Assembly: GCA_014361085.1 (NCBI GenBank)
Contig: JACIWG010000091.1
Location: 1 to 6,191 of the forward strand
Source of the DNA: Nitrososphaeria archaeon
Lineage (GTDB): Archaea; Thermoproteota; Nitrososphaeria; JACIWG01
Length of the DNA stretch: 6,191 nucleotides
Direction: 5' to 3'
Part shown: piece by piece, positions 5,929 through 6,191 of the stretch
Position numbering within the stretch: position 1 is the first letter of the stretch
Layout of the letters: each line of letters opens with the position of its first letter
Notes under the pieces: generated by a model
Database searches by the model: none
Told to the model about the DNA's origin: nothing
The model's input: the letters and a program-made list of their open reading frames with translations, nothing else
Program-made: the position numbers and the translations under genes

Positions 5929-6078
5929 GTGAAGAAGGTTGATTTGAAGAGGATAGTGAAACGTAAAGTTAAGGGGACTGTAGATAGGCCTGAACTATTG
6001 GATGAAGCTTGTAAGCCTATTTCGGGGTTTGAGGAAGCTTATAGTGAGTTAAGAAACGAGAGGGGGAAGATGAAGTAA
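5929..6078 (+). CDS. 49-residue basic hypothetical protein
   Basis: A short gene from GTG 5929 to TAA 6078. The first half is strongly basic (KKVDLKRIVKRKVKG), followed by a helical, acidic part (RPELLDEACKP, FEEAYSELRNERGKMK). The strand is purine-rich and the frame is clean. A TTG at 5920 in the same frame is an alternative start, but the TATA spacing favours the GTG. I recognise no family. Size, charge and a helical C-terminus resemble small antitoxin or DNA-binding proteins, but no toxin partner follows before the T-rich region at 6109. Confidence 0.5.
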   Translation: MKKVDLKRIVKRKVKGTVDRPELLDEACKPISGFEEAYSELRNERGKMK

Positions 6079-6108
6079 GGTTGTTTAGGAAGTTTGGTCT
6101 TTTAGATA

Positions 6109-6145
6109 GTATTATTTTTTGAATGTTTTTATTGTGAAATTTTTG
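6109..6145. terminator. T-rich intergenic stretch, possible bidirectional terminator
   Basis: Several T runs (attatttttt, tgtttttatt, aaatttttg) follow the small gene that ends at 6078. They lie between it and a possible minus-strand gene tail. Archaeal termination often uses T runs without a hairpin, and none is seen here. Confidence 0.3.
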
Positions 6146-6147
6146 AT

Positions 6148-6191
6148 TTAAAGCTTTTTAGTTTGTTTTTGTTTTTCCCATTCTTCTATTT
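6148..6191 (-). CDS. Possible 3' tail of a minus-strand gene
   Basis: On the minus strand the last bases read as a clean, hydrophilic C-terminus (IEEWEKQKQTKKL) ending in TAA at 6148-6150. The strand is purine-rich, as coding strands here are. Only 13 codons are visible, so the call is weak and the product unknown. Confidence 0.22.
   Translation of the reverse strand, partial: IEEWEKQKQTKKL

Overview
The window looks archaeal. TATA-type promoter elements sit a fixed distance upstream of several genes, some starts look leaderless, and the shine-Dalgarno-like motifs are short GAGG types. The first gene encodes a family B DNA polymerase with archaeal-style motifs. A membrane-anchored protein with a Thr-rich stalk is also typical of archaeal cell surfaces. 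I would place it in the Thermoproteota/TACK group (Bathyarchaeia-like is my best guess), but nothing here fixes the lineage. Base composition is AT-rich.

Layout from left to right. Positions 2-1645 hold the 3' part of a PolB-type DNA polymerase that runs in from the left edge. Its polymerase acidic residues are intact, but the visible proofreading motif is degraded. From about 1646 to 3249 lies a disordered stretch that looks like an accessory or decaying region: a gap with one solitary CRISPR-repeat-like palindrome, an orphan reading frame with codon use unlike its neighbours (coding-like from about 1914 to 2240), two small overlapping frames (2494-2718 and a two-helix membrane protein at 2642-2896) bracketed by short inverted repeats, and another gap without genes.

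Positions 3250-4623 hold the most striking gene: a 457-residue protein that appears to join an HNH-like Cys/His zinc module, a helix-hairpin-helix and a DEDDy exonuclease domain (RNase_H_2/YprB type). The next gap contains a possible minus-strand fragment and two dyads. Then comes a surface protein (4924-5730) with one N-terminal anchor helix, a beta-sandwich domain that I liken to GOLD/emp24-type domains, and a Thr-rich stalk. Its stop codon lies in the loop of a 19-bp bulged hairpin followed by a T tract. At 5929-6078 a 49-codon gene follows a TATA box placed for a leaderless transcript. The last 44 bases may be the tail of a minus-strand gene.

The polymerase and the HNH-DEDDy protein could both act on DNA repair or processing, but they are 1.6 kb apart with separate promoters, so a functional link is speculation. 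No integrase, transposase, tRNA, rRNA or real CRISPR array was seen.
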